A stretch of 64,000 nucleotides of DNA from Amorphophallus konjac (GCA_022559845.1 CM040120.1:164964334-165028333); one strand, 5' to 3'; shown: positions 12,194 through 24,400, counted from the first letter of the stretch. Notes: generated by a model not told the origin, from the sequence alone. Numbers and translations: made by a program.

Positions 12194-12195
12194 AC

Positions 12196-15100
12196 TGTAG
12201 CGACCCGGATTCCGGATACCCGGTGCACCCGGTATAAATACCGAATACACGTGATACCACATGGGACCCGCGAGGCCTCCCAAGCGCGGGAAAGCGCCGA
12301 AGGGAAAAAGGAGTGTGTGGAATACATTGAAGCCAGCAGATATAACAGTAAGCAATTAAATTTTATTACTATGGATTGCTAAAGTAGAAGAAATAAAATT
12401 ACCTTTTCATTAATAATTCAAATAATTACAATTGTACACTAGAGTCGAGCCCAAAGGAAAGACAACAAGTCTATCACAGTACAGTCCGACAGAAAAGAAA
12501 CGTACACAGAAGTCGGGGGAAGCCCGACGCAGGTACAGCTGGCAGCTACAGCGAACGCGCTCCACCAAGGACAGCAGAGGCAGACGGTGAAACCCACCTA
12601 AAAAGCAGGGGTGAGTCTCAACAGAAACTCAGTAGGGGTCACGCGGATCCCCACTGGAAAAATGCACAGTGCAATGGAAGCAACAGAAGCAACGAGTGCA
12701 GCAAAGCAGGAAAAGCTACACTACAAAGCTGTAAACAGAACAGGTACAGCAGGAGTAGGGAACAGGCTAAGAGCAAGGGGAGCTCAACAACAAAGAAGAG
12801 CGAGGCCGTAAAACACGGGACGACGGCCACCGAGGAGAACTCGGCACCCTGAGCTACTCCAAACGGCAACAGACGGTCAACCCCAAACTCACACAGTAGG
12901 GTAACCCAATCCGTCAGCCAAAACAAAGGCGAAGGCAGGCGCCGACGCCGAAAACACAGACAAAACACGATAGGAGACGTCGTGCATGCAGCCCCATGCA
13001 TGACGAGAATGTCATGCCAACGACAGAACACTGACCTCGAGTACGGCCATGAGAGGGCAACTCGCAAAGGTCATAGCGCGCAAGAAAACGTGAGAGTCAC
13101 AGCACCGAGTGACAGGAACACCCTCCTCCCAGAAGAACAGCCAGAAGCGTCCACTGACGACTTACACTGCGCCACAAGTGCCAAGTCACTCAAGGACAAG
13201 ACACACCAAGAACTAGGTCCGAGGAACAACAGTTCCAAGGAAACAAGGTACCATAGCACGAAACTACAGCACCAACTGCGAGTGACTAGTCAGGGCCACG
13301 CCCGTCGGCGCAAGTCCCCAGTCCCTGACCACGTGTGCACACACTGACCACTACCTAGCCAGGCCTCTAGCTAGTATTCCCCTCGGTAGGACGCTACCGC
13401 TGGCCGGGGCCTACGGAACTAGCTTAAGAACCGTACGTACCAAACACAACAGGAAAACCCCTCCACCACTCCCGGTGGGTCGGCAAAAGCCTAGGGCTAC
13501 AACTAGTGGAGGCTCACAAGGCACAGACTCCGAAACACTGGCGCTAAAGCACAGACAGTCAAGAAAGACCCGTCTCGTGCACCACAAAGCACCATGGCAG
13601 CTAAACAACCGCCAACAGACTCAGGATCAGGCAACTAGACCTACAACGCAACGATCCTTGAGTCAGACGACTCAACGGCAAGATCGTCACAAACAGCGGA
13701 ACAAGTTGCCAATCGGTCCAATCCTAAGCCAGAAGAAACCACGCTCCGCAGAAAACAACACACGAAGATCTGAGGGAAACACCAAGAACCCTCTGACACA
13801 CCTAGACACGCAAACCGAGGTAGAACAACACCTCAGGGCATCCAAAAGCAGTGTCTCGAGCCGGACACAACCACCGAGACACACACACACAAGGTCACAC
13901 GTCAACCACTGGGTCACACCGGGTTGACCTGAACCCAGCAACGCACAAGTAAAAAGTAGGATAGACAATCCTACCGCAAGTAAGAAGACTCCTGGCCACC
14001 TTACAACGTAGTCTTAGCCCTCATAGGACGTCAAGAAACATCCACGGGATAACGGGTAAACCACTAGGACAAGCCAAGACAAGCTAAAACCGAAATCACG
14101 GAAAACGGAGCACAAGGCATGTAATGCGCCACCCCTAGACCGCTACAAGCATGTGACGGTCTAGACCAGGGCCGTTACTCACCAAGCGATGGTCGGACGA
14201 CAGGCCGTCACTCACACCGCCCTAACCAACCTATCAAACACGAAGAATGTAACGGCCGGCGCCGAGCGCGTTACATCAATGTAACGCACGGGCCTAAGCG
14301 CGTTACAAACAAACGACGCACGGGAGCAGGCGCGTTATTCACAACGTGCACAGCCACCCACAACCAAAGCGAAGTAACGCGCAACGCCAGGCGCGTTACA
14401 AACAAACAACGTGGCAAGGGAAATGCGTCAGAGCCAAACGACGCACAGGGGGAAGGCGGGTTACTATCAACGTGCCCAGCCACCCTCAACCCAGCACAAA
14501 ACAACAAACGACGGCCAGAGCCAGGCGCGTTACAAACACAACGATGCATGGGGGTACATCCGTTATATCCAACGAGCACAGCCACCCAAGCTCGGCCAAA
14601 CCGAATGTAACGGCCGGGGGCAGGCGCGTTACACTCAAACAACGGATAGGGGCACGACCGCTGGAGGCACCACCTTAACAGGTCAAACGTCGGTCAAACG
14701 GCAAGTAACGGCTAGGACCAGGCACGTCACTTTCATCTAACGCGCTGGGTCAAGCGCGTTAGATCAACCGACTCAACCCCAAAACAAAGCGACAAAAAGG
14801 AAGTAACGCGCTAGCCTAGGCGCGTTACAAGGAAGCGACGCGCCACCCTAGGGCCGTCACTTACTCAGAAGCCAGCAAACTCGAAAATGCCTAAATAAAT
14901 GGTGGTCTATCGTAGGGCCGTCAGAGCCAAATAACGGCCACTGAAACTACCGCTACTTCGGTCACGGCGGAAAAACAGAGGAGCGGCCGAATCGGCCCGT
15001 TCCACGCCCCATTCACGCCGAAACGCAGGGGATGCAAACCCAAACGACCAAAAACAACATCAGGGGACTCCAAACCCCACATGCAAGCTCAAAAACGCAA

Positions 15101-16012
15101 GATCCGGGTGATTTAGACAAATCGACCCTGAGTGGGTCACCGAGGTTCCCGGGCTTCTACCGGCCTCGAATGAACACCAAATCACACGAAATCAACGTGG
15201 ATGGGATCCTAACATCCCAACGGTCAGTTAGAAACTAACTACGCCGCAAATGGTCACCATTTACCGGCCGACCCTAAAGACCACGAAAATCACGGTTTAG
15301 GCAAACCAAGCCCAAACTCGGCCGTTTCCTTGCCGAACGACGTGCAATGACAGGGAAAACGAAGAGGACGAAGTAAGGATCAGTCACCCTACCTCCACCG
15401 AAGAAACCGCGCCCCGAAGGGACTAAACCACGCCGAAAACCACTCGCGAACCGATTTCACCGGCTTTGAATCCACCGTTCGAGATCGCGCCAGAATCGAT
15501 CCGATCCTCGCTCCATCGCGCACCTCGACAGCTCCACCTCGTCGCCACCTCACCAACGAGCTCCTCCGTCTGCAGCCGGAGCCGGAAGGGGGTGAGAACG
15601 AGAGAGAACGGGAGAGAGAGAGTGAGATCGCGAGAGTGAGGAGAGAGAGAGGAAAAAGGTATAAAAAGAAAAAGAAATTAGGAAATTTTCCTAATTTCTG
15701 AAAATTCTGAAAATGCGCCGAAAATGCACAAATTCGGAAAAATACGTAAAAATAGTCGAAACGGCCGGCTCGAAGAGTACATCGTCGCTGCAGCATCCAC
15801 GAGTTCGAGAATTGACAAACAAACTCACCGTAGGGTTCCGTAACTAGTATGTGAGAAAAACTCACACGGCTCGTCAAACTCAACTCGGAAGCCACAAAAG
15901 CGAACCGAAACTCAACGAAACCAATCCAAAACAGATCCGAAAGATCCAACAAAGATCCCACAAGACCTGCAAAGGATCCAGCAAAGATCTACCAAGGATC
16001 CAGGGCATTACA
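12196..16012 (-). repeat. LARD-1 LTR (5' LTR in element orientation)
   Basis: This 3817-bp copy of the LARD-1 LTR is followed by the TSD. It retains some palindromes that have decayed in the other copy, such as CTAACGCGCT (14737-14746) with AGCGCGTTAG (14753-14762), a perfect 10-bp stem. Confidence 0.92.
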
Positions 16013-16017
16013 CGATC

Positions 16018-17568
16018 CATAGTGTAGACTCCGAGAAATGGCAAGAGGCAATGGATTCAGAGATCCAGTCCATGTACACCAACAAAGTTTGGAACTTAGT
16101 TGATGTACCCGAAGGGAAGGTCCCTATCGGCTGCAAATGGATTTTCAAAAGGAAAATCGGTGCAGATGGACAGGTTGACACATACAAGGCTAGACTAGTG
16201 GCGAAAGGATATCGTCAAAGGCAAGGCATTGACTATGACGAGACTTTTTCACCGGTAGCCATGGTTAAGTCAATCAGAATCCTTATTACCATTGCTACAT
16301 ACCTGGATTATGAGATCTGGCAAATGGATGTGAAGACAGCTTTTCTTAATGGAAATCTGTCAGAAGAGGTGTATATGGTACAGCCTGAAGGATTCACCTC
16401 CAAGCTACATCCTAATAAGGTATGCAAACTTCAAAGGTCCATTTATGGATTAAAGCAGGCATCTAGAAGCTGGAACTTAAGATTTGAAGAGGCTGTCAAA
16501 TCTTTCAACTTCATTTGGAATGAAGATGAACCTTGTGTTTACAAGAAGGTCAGTGGGAGCTCTGTGACCTTCTTGGTCCTTTATGTTGATGACATCTTAC
16601 TCATTGGGAATGATGTAGAGATGTTGACATCAACTAAGTCTTGGTTGTCCAAGACTTTCTCCATGAAGGATTTGGGAGAAGCATCCTATGTGCTGGGCAT
16701 AAGGATCTATCGAGATAGATCTAAAAGGATGCTAGGATTATCCCAATCCATGTACATAGACACTATCCTCAAAAGATTTAGGATGGAAAATTTCAAGAGA
16801 GGTCTCATTCCCATGAGACATGAAATTTACCTATCCAAGGGGATAAGTCCTAAAACTTCTGAGGAGGTGGCACACATGAATAAGGTACCCTATGCTTCGG
16901 CGATAGGGTCAATCATGTATGCAATACTATGTACACGGCCTGATGTTGTCAATGCTTTAAGCATTGTCAGTAGATATCAGGCAAATCCAGGCGAAGAGCA
17001 CTGGAAGGCAGTAAAGGGCATCCTTAAGTACCTGCGAAGGGCTAAGGATCTTTTTCTGCTTTATGGAGGAAAGGACCTACAGCTTAGAGCTTACACAGAT
17101 TCTAGTTTCCAGTCAGATCCAGATGACTGCAAATCCATGTCTGGATTTGTATTCATGTTGAATGGAGGGGCAGTCAGTTGGAAAAGCTCCAAGCAAGATA
17201 CGACTGCAGATTCGACGACGGAGGTGAAATATATTGCTGCAGCTGAAGCTGCTAAAGAAGCCATCTGGATGAAGAAATTCATCTTGGAACTTGGCGTAGT
17301 TCCCGAGATATCAGCTCCCATCCTATTATTTTATGATAATAATGGGGCCATCGCCCAGGCGAAGGAACCGAGATATCACCAAAGATCAAAGCATGTTCTC
17401 AGGTGCTTTCACCTTATTCGAGAGATTGTTGATTGTGGAGATGTGGCGGCAGAGCGTGTACCGTCAGAAGACAACATAGCAGATCAACTGACTAAGCCTT
17501 TGACACAGACTGTATTTGAGAGCCATCGAGATAAGATGGGCCTCAAAGTTGTGGGCAATTGGCTGTAG
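16018..17568 (+). pseudogene. Copia reverse transcriptase-RNase H, 3' part of broken gag-pol
   Basis: This is the continuation of copia pol after LARD-1, in the same frame as 3980-6337 once the insert and one TSD copy are removed. It opens with a SEKWQEAM motif. The RT active-site box YVDDILLIGND is at 16582-16614. RNase H follows with YTDSS, a STTE motif and a YDNNGAIA motif. The usual STTEAEY box reads STTEVKY, so one acidic position is changed. The C-terminus ends NWL with a TAG just before the polypurine tract, so the 3' end is complete. It would copy RNA to cDNA and digest the RNA strand. It is separated from its start codon by 9.7 kb of foreign DNA, so it cannot be expressed as full-length Pol. 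Confidence 0.94.
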
Positions 17569-17571
17569 TTC

Positions 17572-17582
17572 AAGTGGGAGAT
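17572..17582 (+). promoter_or_regulatory. Polypurine tract of the copia element
   Basis: AAGTGGGAGAT directly precedes the TGTTAGTG start of the 3' LTR and lies a few bases after the pol stop codon, the standard copia layout. Confidence 0.85.
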
Positions 17583-18885
17583 TGTTAGTGTTGGTGTGCT
17601 ATAGGCCAATTTCGGGTCGGGTAGGCCCAATAGTTGTACGATCTTGTTCATTATTAATAAAGTGGTGTTTGAGCGTAAATATGCGATTGTGTTACTTTAC
17701 GTTGTCCCTAGGATATGTGGTTGTAAAGTCAGCTCGAGATGGGATCTCGAACATGAGATTGATTTTACATGTACACATACCTTAAACTGTTCCTGGTTGG
17801 AGGGTAATCACTCGGGGACTTTGATTACCTATTAAAACAGTACACATGATGTGTCTGTGACCAGTCTCATGGTCATTGGTGCGGGGCACCAACACATATG
17901 TGTAGGTGTATGTCCTTGGAGGATGTACACTGAACTGATCCGCTATTGGATCTTCAGATGGTTGATTATACCTAATGTCAACTGAAGATCCAACTGTCTC
18001 AGTAGCATCGTTGGTCCTTTGACCTGAGACATTGATCGGATTTTACACGAGGACTGGAATGGTTTAATTACTTGGCTAAGTGACTTTAACCATAAGTCAT
18101 GAGTTGCCGAGTCGTTAACCACTCCATGATACGTGTGAAGATCGTCAATGGTCAAGAAGGGATCGCTCACTGTCGGGTATATATCAGACAGTTAATGGGT
18201 CATGACATTGACGCTCCGTTAAATCCCTGGCCAGGGTCGTGTGAGTTCATTTAGAACGGACGTCATACACTTTAAGGAGGTCATAGTTAAATGGCACGAT
18301 CATGGGGTTTGACAGAAATCGTACCCTCGATCGTACCAAACTCATAGAAGGAGCGAGGGATTATATCGATGTGGTAATTGTGGACTTACAGGTACCAGAC
18401 AGGCTGGTTTAAACCCAGCGTCCTCTAGGATCACGCGGATTTGCTTGATCCAACGTGATCAAAGGTTTGGAATAAATTAAACTATTCTTCGGCTCTGGTA
18501 GAAGCGAAGAATACGTTTAATTTACTTCTAATTGGGAATTAGAAGTTAATGGGCCTTAAACTATAGTGACTTTGGGCCTAGAGGATCACACACATTGGAT
18601 TCTTGGGTGACGGATTATTGTTATACAAGTGTATGTATTAATTCCTTTTGGAAAGGAGTGTAAATGGAGCTTAATACATATGTATAATAGTGGATAGGAT
18701 ATATATATAATTTTGGTCTTTTGGAGCCCTTTCAGAAATGACTAAATCTCTATATATAGAATCCTATGTGAGTTCATTCGAACTCTCCTTCCCACCCCTT
18801 AAGCTAATCAAGCATTAGGCTTAAGGGAGAGGTTTAGCCTCCCCCCTTTCTCCCCCTTGCTCTCTCTCTCTCCAGAAGGTGATAG
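17583..18885 (+). repeat. Copia 3' LTR, first part
   Basis: This segment matches 333 to about 1645 of the 5' LTR and stops at GATAG, where the gypsy element is inserted. The rest of this LTR resumes at 28683. Confidence 0.93.
18881..18885. repeat. 5-bp target-site duplication of the Tekay-type element (left copy)
   Basis: GATAG precedes the gypsy 5' LTR and recurs at 28678-28682, after its CA end. The intact copia 5' LTR carries GATAG only once at the matching place. Confidence 0.93.
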
Positions 18886-19798
18886 TGTAATGTCCCGAAT
18901 CTTTCAGATCCTTCGTTATGGGTCCCGGATCTGGTTTGTTAGGGTGTTCAACCCTGTTATGTCCGAAATTTCATTTCAGATATCTTTCATGTTCGGATCG
19001 GCGCGATCCAGAGTCGTTTCGGAGGCCTGGAGTGTGTCCGCGGCTTTTCCGTGCACGTTTTCCGATTTTCGCGTACGGGTTTCGGAACCCTGTAGCGGGT
19101 GAACCGGTTCGTTCACCAGCCCGCGAGTGGTACCGTTGCGATCAACGCGTCGAGACGGTCGAGGAGGTGTATTTTTCTATTTTTCGGTATTTTTGGCATT
19201 TTTCAGATTTTCTATTTAAAGCCTTTTCTTTTTCTTTTTCTTCCCTTTTTCTTCTTCCTTCTTTCCCCTCCCGTGAGCGCGCAACGGTCACCTCCCCTTT
19301 TTCCCCTCCTTGCCCGTTGGAACCTCGCGGTGGCCCCTTCCCCTCCGGCGACGGGTGGTGGACCTTGGCGGCAGCGCGGTGACGACGGCAGCGGCGAGAG
19401 GATCACGGCGGTGCCCCCATTGGCGCGTGGATGTGGAGTTCGTGGTTGAGCTAGATTTGAAGATCGGCGGCGTTTCGGTGGATTTCGAGCTTCCTTGAGG
19501 TAGGGGGACAAATCCTTACCCTCTTTCTAGCATTCCCCGTGATTTCTAGGCCGTGGAGAGGCCGAGAGGGGCTAGATTCATGCCGGGAGGGTTATTTCCA
19601 TGTTTGGGGTTTGAGCGCCGGATCCGTCGATTCGTGGGGTTTTTGACCGATTTGGGGGCTCTAGATGCATGCTAGGTCGTTGTGGGGTGATTCCCCATTA
19701 TTTTCCCTTCACCAAAGGGGGTGAATGGGCGTGGTTTTGTGATTTCCGGCCGTAGTTCACGAACCGGGCTCGGCCCGATGTCGCGCTATAGTCCAGTG

Positions 19799-19992
19799 GC
19801 GCGTTCTTGATGAACGCGCTGTGTCGTCCGAGCGTGTCCGTCGGAGAAGATGAACAGTAAGGCGGTGGGGAACGCGCCTGGTTCGGGTAGCGCGATCTCC
19901 AGATCGCGCTATCCAAGACTAGCGCGTTCAGATTGAACGCGCTAGCCTTGGGCAGCGCGACATGGAAGATCGCGCTAGCCAAAGCTAGCGCG
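19799..19992. repeat. Array of perfect AGCGCG-type hairpins in the Tekay LTR
   Basis: Five back-to-back inverted repeats: GCGCGTTC 19799-19806 with 19812-19819; TAGCGCGATCT 19888-19898 with 19901-19911 (11 bp, 2-nt loop); CTAGCGCGTTCA 19919-19930 with 19934-19945 (12 bp, 3-nt loop); AGCGCGA 19954-19960 with 19970-19976; CGCGCTAGC 19971-19979 with 19984-19992. The 3' LTR copy (about 27170-27400) has lost some stems by C-to-T or G-to-A changes but keeps an 11-bp stem at 27374-27399 that is decayed in the 5' LTR. Confidence 0.93.
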
Positions 19993-20976
19993 TTCTTCGG
20001 TGTCACCCTAGGGATACCTAGCGTGACCTTTCCCCTTCCCCGAACCGCGTTTTGCAGGTAGCGTGACCTCCGGTTGGATGAGTTATGGACCTGGTTGTGG
20101 CGTGTGACCCTAGGGATGCCGTGGGCACCCAGTGAGAGCCACAGGGGCGCCCGGGGTTCCTCGGAGAATCAGTTACCTCGGTAGGAGTGCCGCGTGACTT
20201 GAGGGACGGTCGGACCTCATGCGTGTCCCCGGCTTCCGTACCTACCGTAGGATCATCGAGAGTTTGTGCTAGGGTTTGGTCGGTGGTTTCCGTGGATTAG
20301 TCCTTACTTCCAGCGACCTGTCCACTAGTCGTACCTTCTTGCGCATGCGGGTGCGGACCCACCTGGGAGTGGTGGAGAGCGAGACCCAGTGTGACGCGAT
20401 TTTTAGGCTGGTTACCGTAGGGCCCCTTGCCTTTGCCACCAGAGTCCGGTGGGGGGGAAAACCAGCTAGAGGACCCGACCTAGAGCAGATGGTCTGTGTG
20501 TGCACACGTAGTTGGGGGCTTGGGACACGCACTGACGAGTGCGACCCCAGCTAGTCCTTGTTGTGTGGTACTTGTTGCGTGTCTGAGTCTCACGCCCGGG
20601 GCGTTGTAGCTAGACACTTGTGACGCGGTGTAAGACGTCAGGGGACGCATCCGGTCGTTCTTCTTGTGGATGGTGCTCCTGTTCACTGGCAGGCGTGGAC
20701 TCGTGTTTTGTTGGACCGAGGTTCCGTACTACGGTACTGTTAGAGTAGACGACTTTTCCATTTATTTACTTTAGCTTGTCGGTTCTACCGTACTCTCGGT
20801 TGGTAGGGTTGTCTTCTCCTTCCTCGTTTTCCGTGCGAGGTGGGGATTCGCGGGATCCCTACTGGGCCAATGAGATGAGGCTCACCCCTGCTCTTCAGGT
20901 GAGGCGGGATCGGCGGGAGGCACGGCCGAGTTTCAGCGTGGGTCTTCCAGCCAGGGTTAGTTGCCAGTCTGCCAGA

Positions 20977-21057
20977 GCCGGGGGATGCCCCGTGTTGTTG
21001 TACGCCGGGGGATGCCCCGTGTTGTTGTACGCCGGGGGATGCCCCGTGTAGTTGTAC
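20977..21057 (+). repeat. 27-bp tandem repeat, three copies, in the Tekay 5' LTR
   Basis: Units at 20977-21003, 21004-21030 and 21031-21057 each begin GCCGGGGGATGCCCCG. GGGGATGCCCC is itself a near-palindrome (GGGG-ATG-CCCC). The third unit differs by one base. The same triplet is in the 3' LTR at about 28349-28429, so it predates the insertion. Confidence 0.93.
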
Positions 21058-21307
21058 TTTCTTTCCTGTTGACTGTACTTTATTTTGGACATGAGACACT
21101 GTGGACCTTGTAGCAGTTTGATTTATTTATATTATTATGTGCATTTCCTTTTTGATTATTATGCTATCTCTGTGGACGTTGCAGCTTCTCTTATACCCCA
21201 CACCACTCCTTTCTACCCTTCCGAGTCTTCGGGCTCGTGGGTTGGCGGGCCGAGATTCGAGACGCGCCGGTTCCTTTCCAGTACTCAGATCCTCGGGTCG
21301 TCACAGT

Positions 21308-21319
21308 TGGTATCAGAGC
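21308..21319 (+). promoter_or_regulatory. Primer-binding site of the Tekay-type element (initiator tRNA-Met)
   Basis: TGGTATCAGAGC lies two bases after the 5' LTR and complements the 3' end of initiator tRNA-Met. Confidence 0.94.
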
Positions 21320-21459
21320 GAGGTTGTAGAGGTATATCGGAACTTGGAACGAATTGTAGTGGTCCATATGGTCCATGAATGTCCTGTACAGTCGGCGACT
21401 GACTTAGGGTCGTGTGTTTTATTGATTTCCGGTGCTTTTTTCTTGATGCCAGGTGTGTT

Positions 21460-24400
21460 ATGGCGCCACGGAGGAGGACTCGTGCCCAGCAGGGAGAGTC
21501 TAGTGGTGGTCCAGAGGAGCAGAGCAGGGCTTCAATTTCCGAGGGTGTATCTAGAGATGCGAGAGCTCCAGTGATGGACGATTTCTTCCGAGGCATGTTT
21601 GAGTATGTGTTTCAGCAGCGGCAGGGAGGTCAGCAGCAGGGAGGTCATCAGCAGCAGGGTGGCGAAGCTGGTGAGGATCAGGCTCGAGGTGGTCGCGGTC
21701 GTGTGCTGAAGGAGTTTTTGCTGTATCAGCCTCCTTCTTTTGGTGGGCAGTCAGATCCTGAGGTGGCCAGAGAGTGGCTGGATGATGTGCAGCGGATTTT
21801 CAGTGCGATGGAGTGTCCCGAGGAGGAGCAGGTGGCGCTGGCCACTCATCGTCTTCAGGGATCGGCCCGTACTTGGTGGACATCGGAGTGGGGTTCAGTG
21901 TTCCAGTCTCGCCCTCTTCGGCAGATTGCGTGGCAGGAGTTCGTCACGGCTTTCGAGCGTGCCTTCTGTCCGTCCTTTGTCAGGTCGCAGAGGTTGCGTG
22001 AGTTCATGGAGCTGACTCAGGGTGACATGACGGTGATGGAGTACCGTGCCAGGTTTATCGAGTTGGGCCGTTATGCTCCTCATATCATGGCGGACGAGGA
22101 GGTGAAGACCGATCAGTTTGTTGGTGGTCTGAGGCTAGAGTTGAGGCACCATCTTCTTGCGTCGGGTTTGACCAGTTTGGATGCGGCATGTAAGGCAGCA
22201 GCGGCGCTGGAGAGAGATTTGCAGAAGGTTCAAGGGCAGAGCAGTGCTAGTCAGGTGCAGGCAGATTTCAGCCAGCCGACAGGGATGCAGCAGCAGAGTA
22301 CCGCCCAGCTCTCAGCAGGTGGATCAGTGGCGACACAGACTGCGGCTCCGGCGCCAGGTTCATCCTTCAAGTCGAAGCTTAAGAAGTTGCTTAAGGAAGC
22401 TGGTTTTAGCAAGAGGCGTCAGGATCGTAAGGAGTCGGGGCAGGAGTCGTTGGGCAGTGTTCAGCAGCCGGTGGCTTTTCAGCGTCAGGGTTCGATGACT
22501 GGTTCGCGGGATGGCTGTCCCAGGTGCGGTGGTTCTCATCCAGGCAGACCGTGTTCGGCGCCCGTGATTTGCTTCAGGTGCGACCAGCAAGGGCACATGG
22601 CACGTGACTGTCCGCAGAGACCGCGCCAGCCGCACGAGTTTCAGCAGCAGCAGCAGTTTCGGCCCCAGCAGTCGTCAGCACAGCCACAGCAGTACCAGCA
22701 GCAGGGACAGTTCCCTCAGTTGGCACGGTCAGCTACTGGGGGTGGGCAGAGATCCCGAGGCAGAGTGACTCATCTGACCAGGGCGGAGGCTGAGGCATCG
22801 CATTTGGTGGAAGGTACTCTTTCGATTTTGGGTTGTGCGGCTCGTGTTTTGTTCGATTCAGGTGCTTCTCATTCGTTCATCTCGGAGGTTTTCGCTCAGA
22901 GCGTGGAGGACCCGGTGACCGAGGTGTCCTATGACTTGGCGGTAGAGTTGCCTACCGGTGACTTCATGATCACCCCGTACTGCTTTGAGAAGGTACCTGT
23001 GTGGGTGGAAGGACGGAACTTGTCGGCTAGACTCTACGCGTTACCGCTTCAGGACTTCGATGTGATTTTGGGCATGGATTGGCTCGAGGCTCATCATGCC
23101 TTGGTGGATTGTGGCTCGAAGATGGTCTACTTCCGACAGCCCCGTGGACCCACCTTCTATTTTCAAGGTATTCAGTCTTCCTGTTCCCGCTTGCTTATTT
23201 CGGCTTTCCGTGCGCATCGTTTGCTTGATGCAGGTTGTCAGGGTTTTCTCGCACCCATGGTTTTGGTCGAGCGGTAGGGCCCTGAGGTAGAGGACATCCC
23301 TGTCGTGTGCGAGTTTCCTGATGTTTTCCCCGAGGAGCTACCAGGGTTGCCACCGCAGCGAGAGATTGATTTCGTGATTGAGGTGGTGCCGGGTACGGCG
23401 CCTATGTCGAAGGCCCCTTATCGGATGGCGCCTGCTGAGTTGCGAGAGCTGAAGGCGCAGTTGCAGGAGTTGCTGGCCAAGGGGTATATTCATCCTAATT
23501 ATTCCCCGTGAGGTGCGCCGATATTGTTTGTGAAGAAGAAGGATGGCAGTTTGAGGCTGTGCATCGACTACCGTCAGTTGAACCAAGCGACTGTTAAGAA
23601 CAGGTATCCGTTGCCGCGGATTGATGACTTGTTCGATCAGCTTCAGTCGGCCCAAGTGTTTTCACGGATCGATTTGAGATCGGGTTATTACCAGCTGCGG
23701 ATCCGAGAGTCGGACGTGGAGAAGATGGCGTTCCGATCGAAGTATGGGCATTATGAGTTCTTGGTGATGCCATTCGGGCTCACCAATGCCCCCGCAGCGT
23801 TTATGGACTTGATGCATAGGGTGTTTCGTCCGTACTTGGACCAGTTTGTGGTCGTGTTTGTGGACGATATCCTTGTGTATTCGCGATCTGCTGAGGAGCA
23901 TGTGCAGCATTTGAGAGCGGTATTACAGACCCTGCGCGATCACCAGTTGTATGCCAAGTACAGCAAGTGCGAGTTCTGGCTCCGAGAGATGCACTTTCTG
24001 GGGCATGTTATTTCTGGTGATGGTGTTTCCGTGGACCCGGCCAAGGTCGAGGTGGTGGTGCAGTGGCCGAGGCCGAGTTCTGTCACGGAGATTCGGAGTT
24101 TCTTGGGGCTTGCAGGTTATTATCGGCGGTTTATTCAGGATTTCTCTCGTATTACGGCCCCGATGACCAGGCTTACGCGGAAAGAGGTGCAGTTCGTCTG
24201 GACGGAGGAGTGTGAGCGGAGCTTCATGGAGCTGAAGAGATTGCTTACCACTGCTCCGGTTTTGGTGTTGCCATCTGGCTCGGGTGGTTTCGTGGTGTGT
24301 ACAGATGCTTCTGGGGTAGGCCTCGGTGCTATGTTGATGCAGCATGGGAGAGTTGTGGCATATGCGTCGCGGCAGTTGAAGCCACATGAGGCGAACTACC

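Larger units (their letters stand above)
10156..12195 (-). other. Non-coding internal region of LARD-1
   Basis: These 2040 bp lie between the LTRs. Frames of up to 232 codons on the plus strand are antisense to the element, low in complexity (Q, T, N, H-rich) and without known motifs. On the element strand only short frames occur. The related regions of LARD-2 (35337-37355) and LARD-3 (43792-45806) keep nearly the same length and order, so the region is maintained as RNA or DNA and not as protein (inference). Confidence 0.85.
6338..16012 (-). mobile_element. LARD-1: non-autonomous gypsy-type LTR retrotransposon
   Basis: This 9675-bp element lies in copia pol in reverse orientation. Two direct copies of a 3.8-kb LTR (6338-10155 and 12196-16012) flank only 2040 bp of internal DNA. 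Read on the minus strand it begins TGTAATGCC, has a tRNA-iMet primer site (12182-12193) and a polypurine tract (10156-10169), and ends GTTACA. No gag, protease, RT or integrase motif is visible in any frame, which is the LARD layout (large retrotransposon derivative). The TSD is perfect. The two LTRs are nearly the same length and differ by scattered, mostly transition-type changes. Its sequence sets it apart as a subfamily from LARD-2 and LARD-3. Confidence 0.92.
18886..21305 (+). repeat. 5' LTR of the Tekay-type element
   Basis: This 2420-bp LTR runs from TGTAATGTCCC to GTCGTCACA. Notable parts are a T-rich TATTTAAA region near 19213, a GAGGTAGGGG word at 19497-19506, an array of perfect AGCGCG hairpins (19799-19992) and three tandem copies of a 27-bp unit (20977-21057). 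Short frames inside it are not genes. Confidence 0.93.

Noticed and set aside
19212..19511. Arg/Lys-rich 99-codon minus-strand frame and overlapping plus-strand frames in the Tekay LTR
   Set aside because: They result from a T/C-rich tract and GC-rich LTR DNA. They recur in the other LTR because the DNA is duplicated, not through coding constraint.
23305..23511. A separate small gene between gag and RT of the Tekay element
   Set aside because: It is simply the stretch of gag-pol between two in-frame stops, in the same frame and with the usual pre-RT motif.
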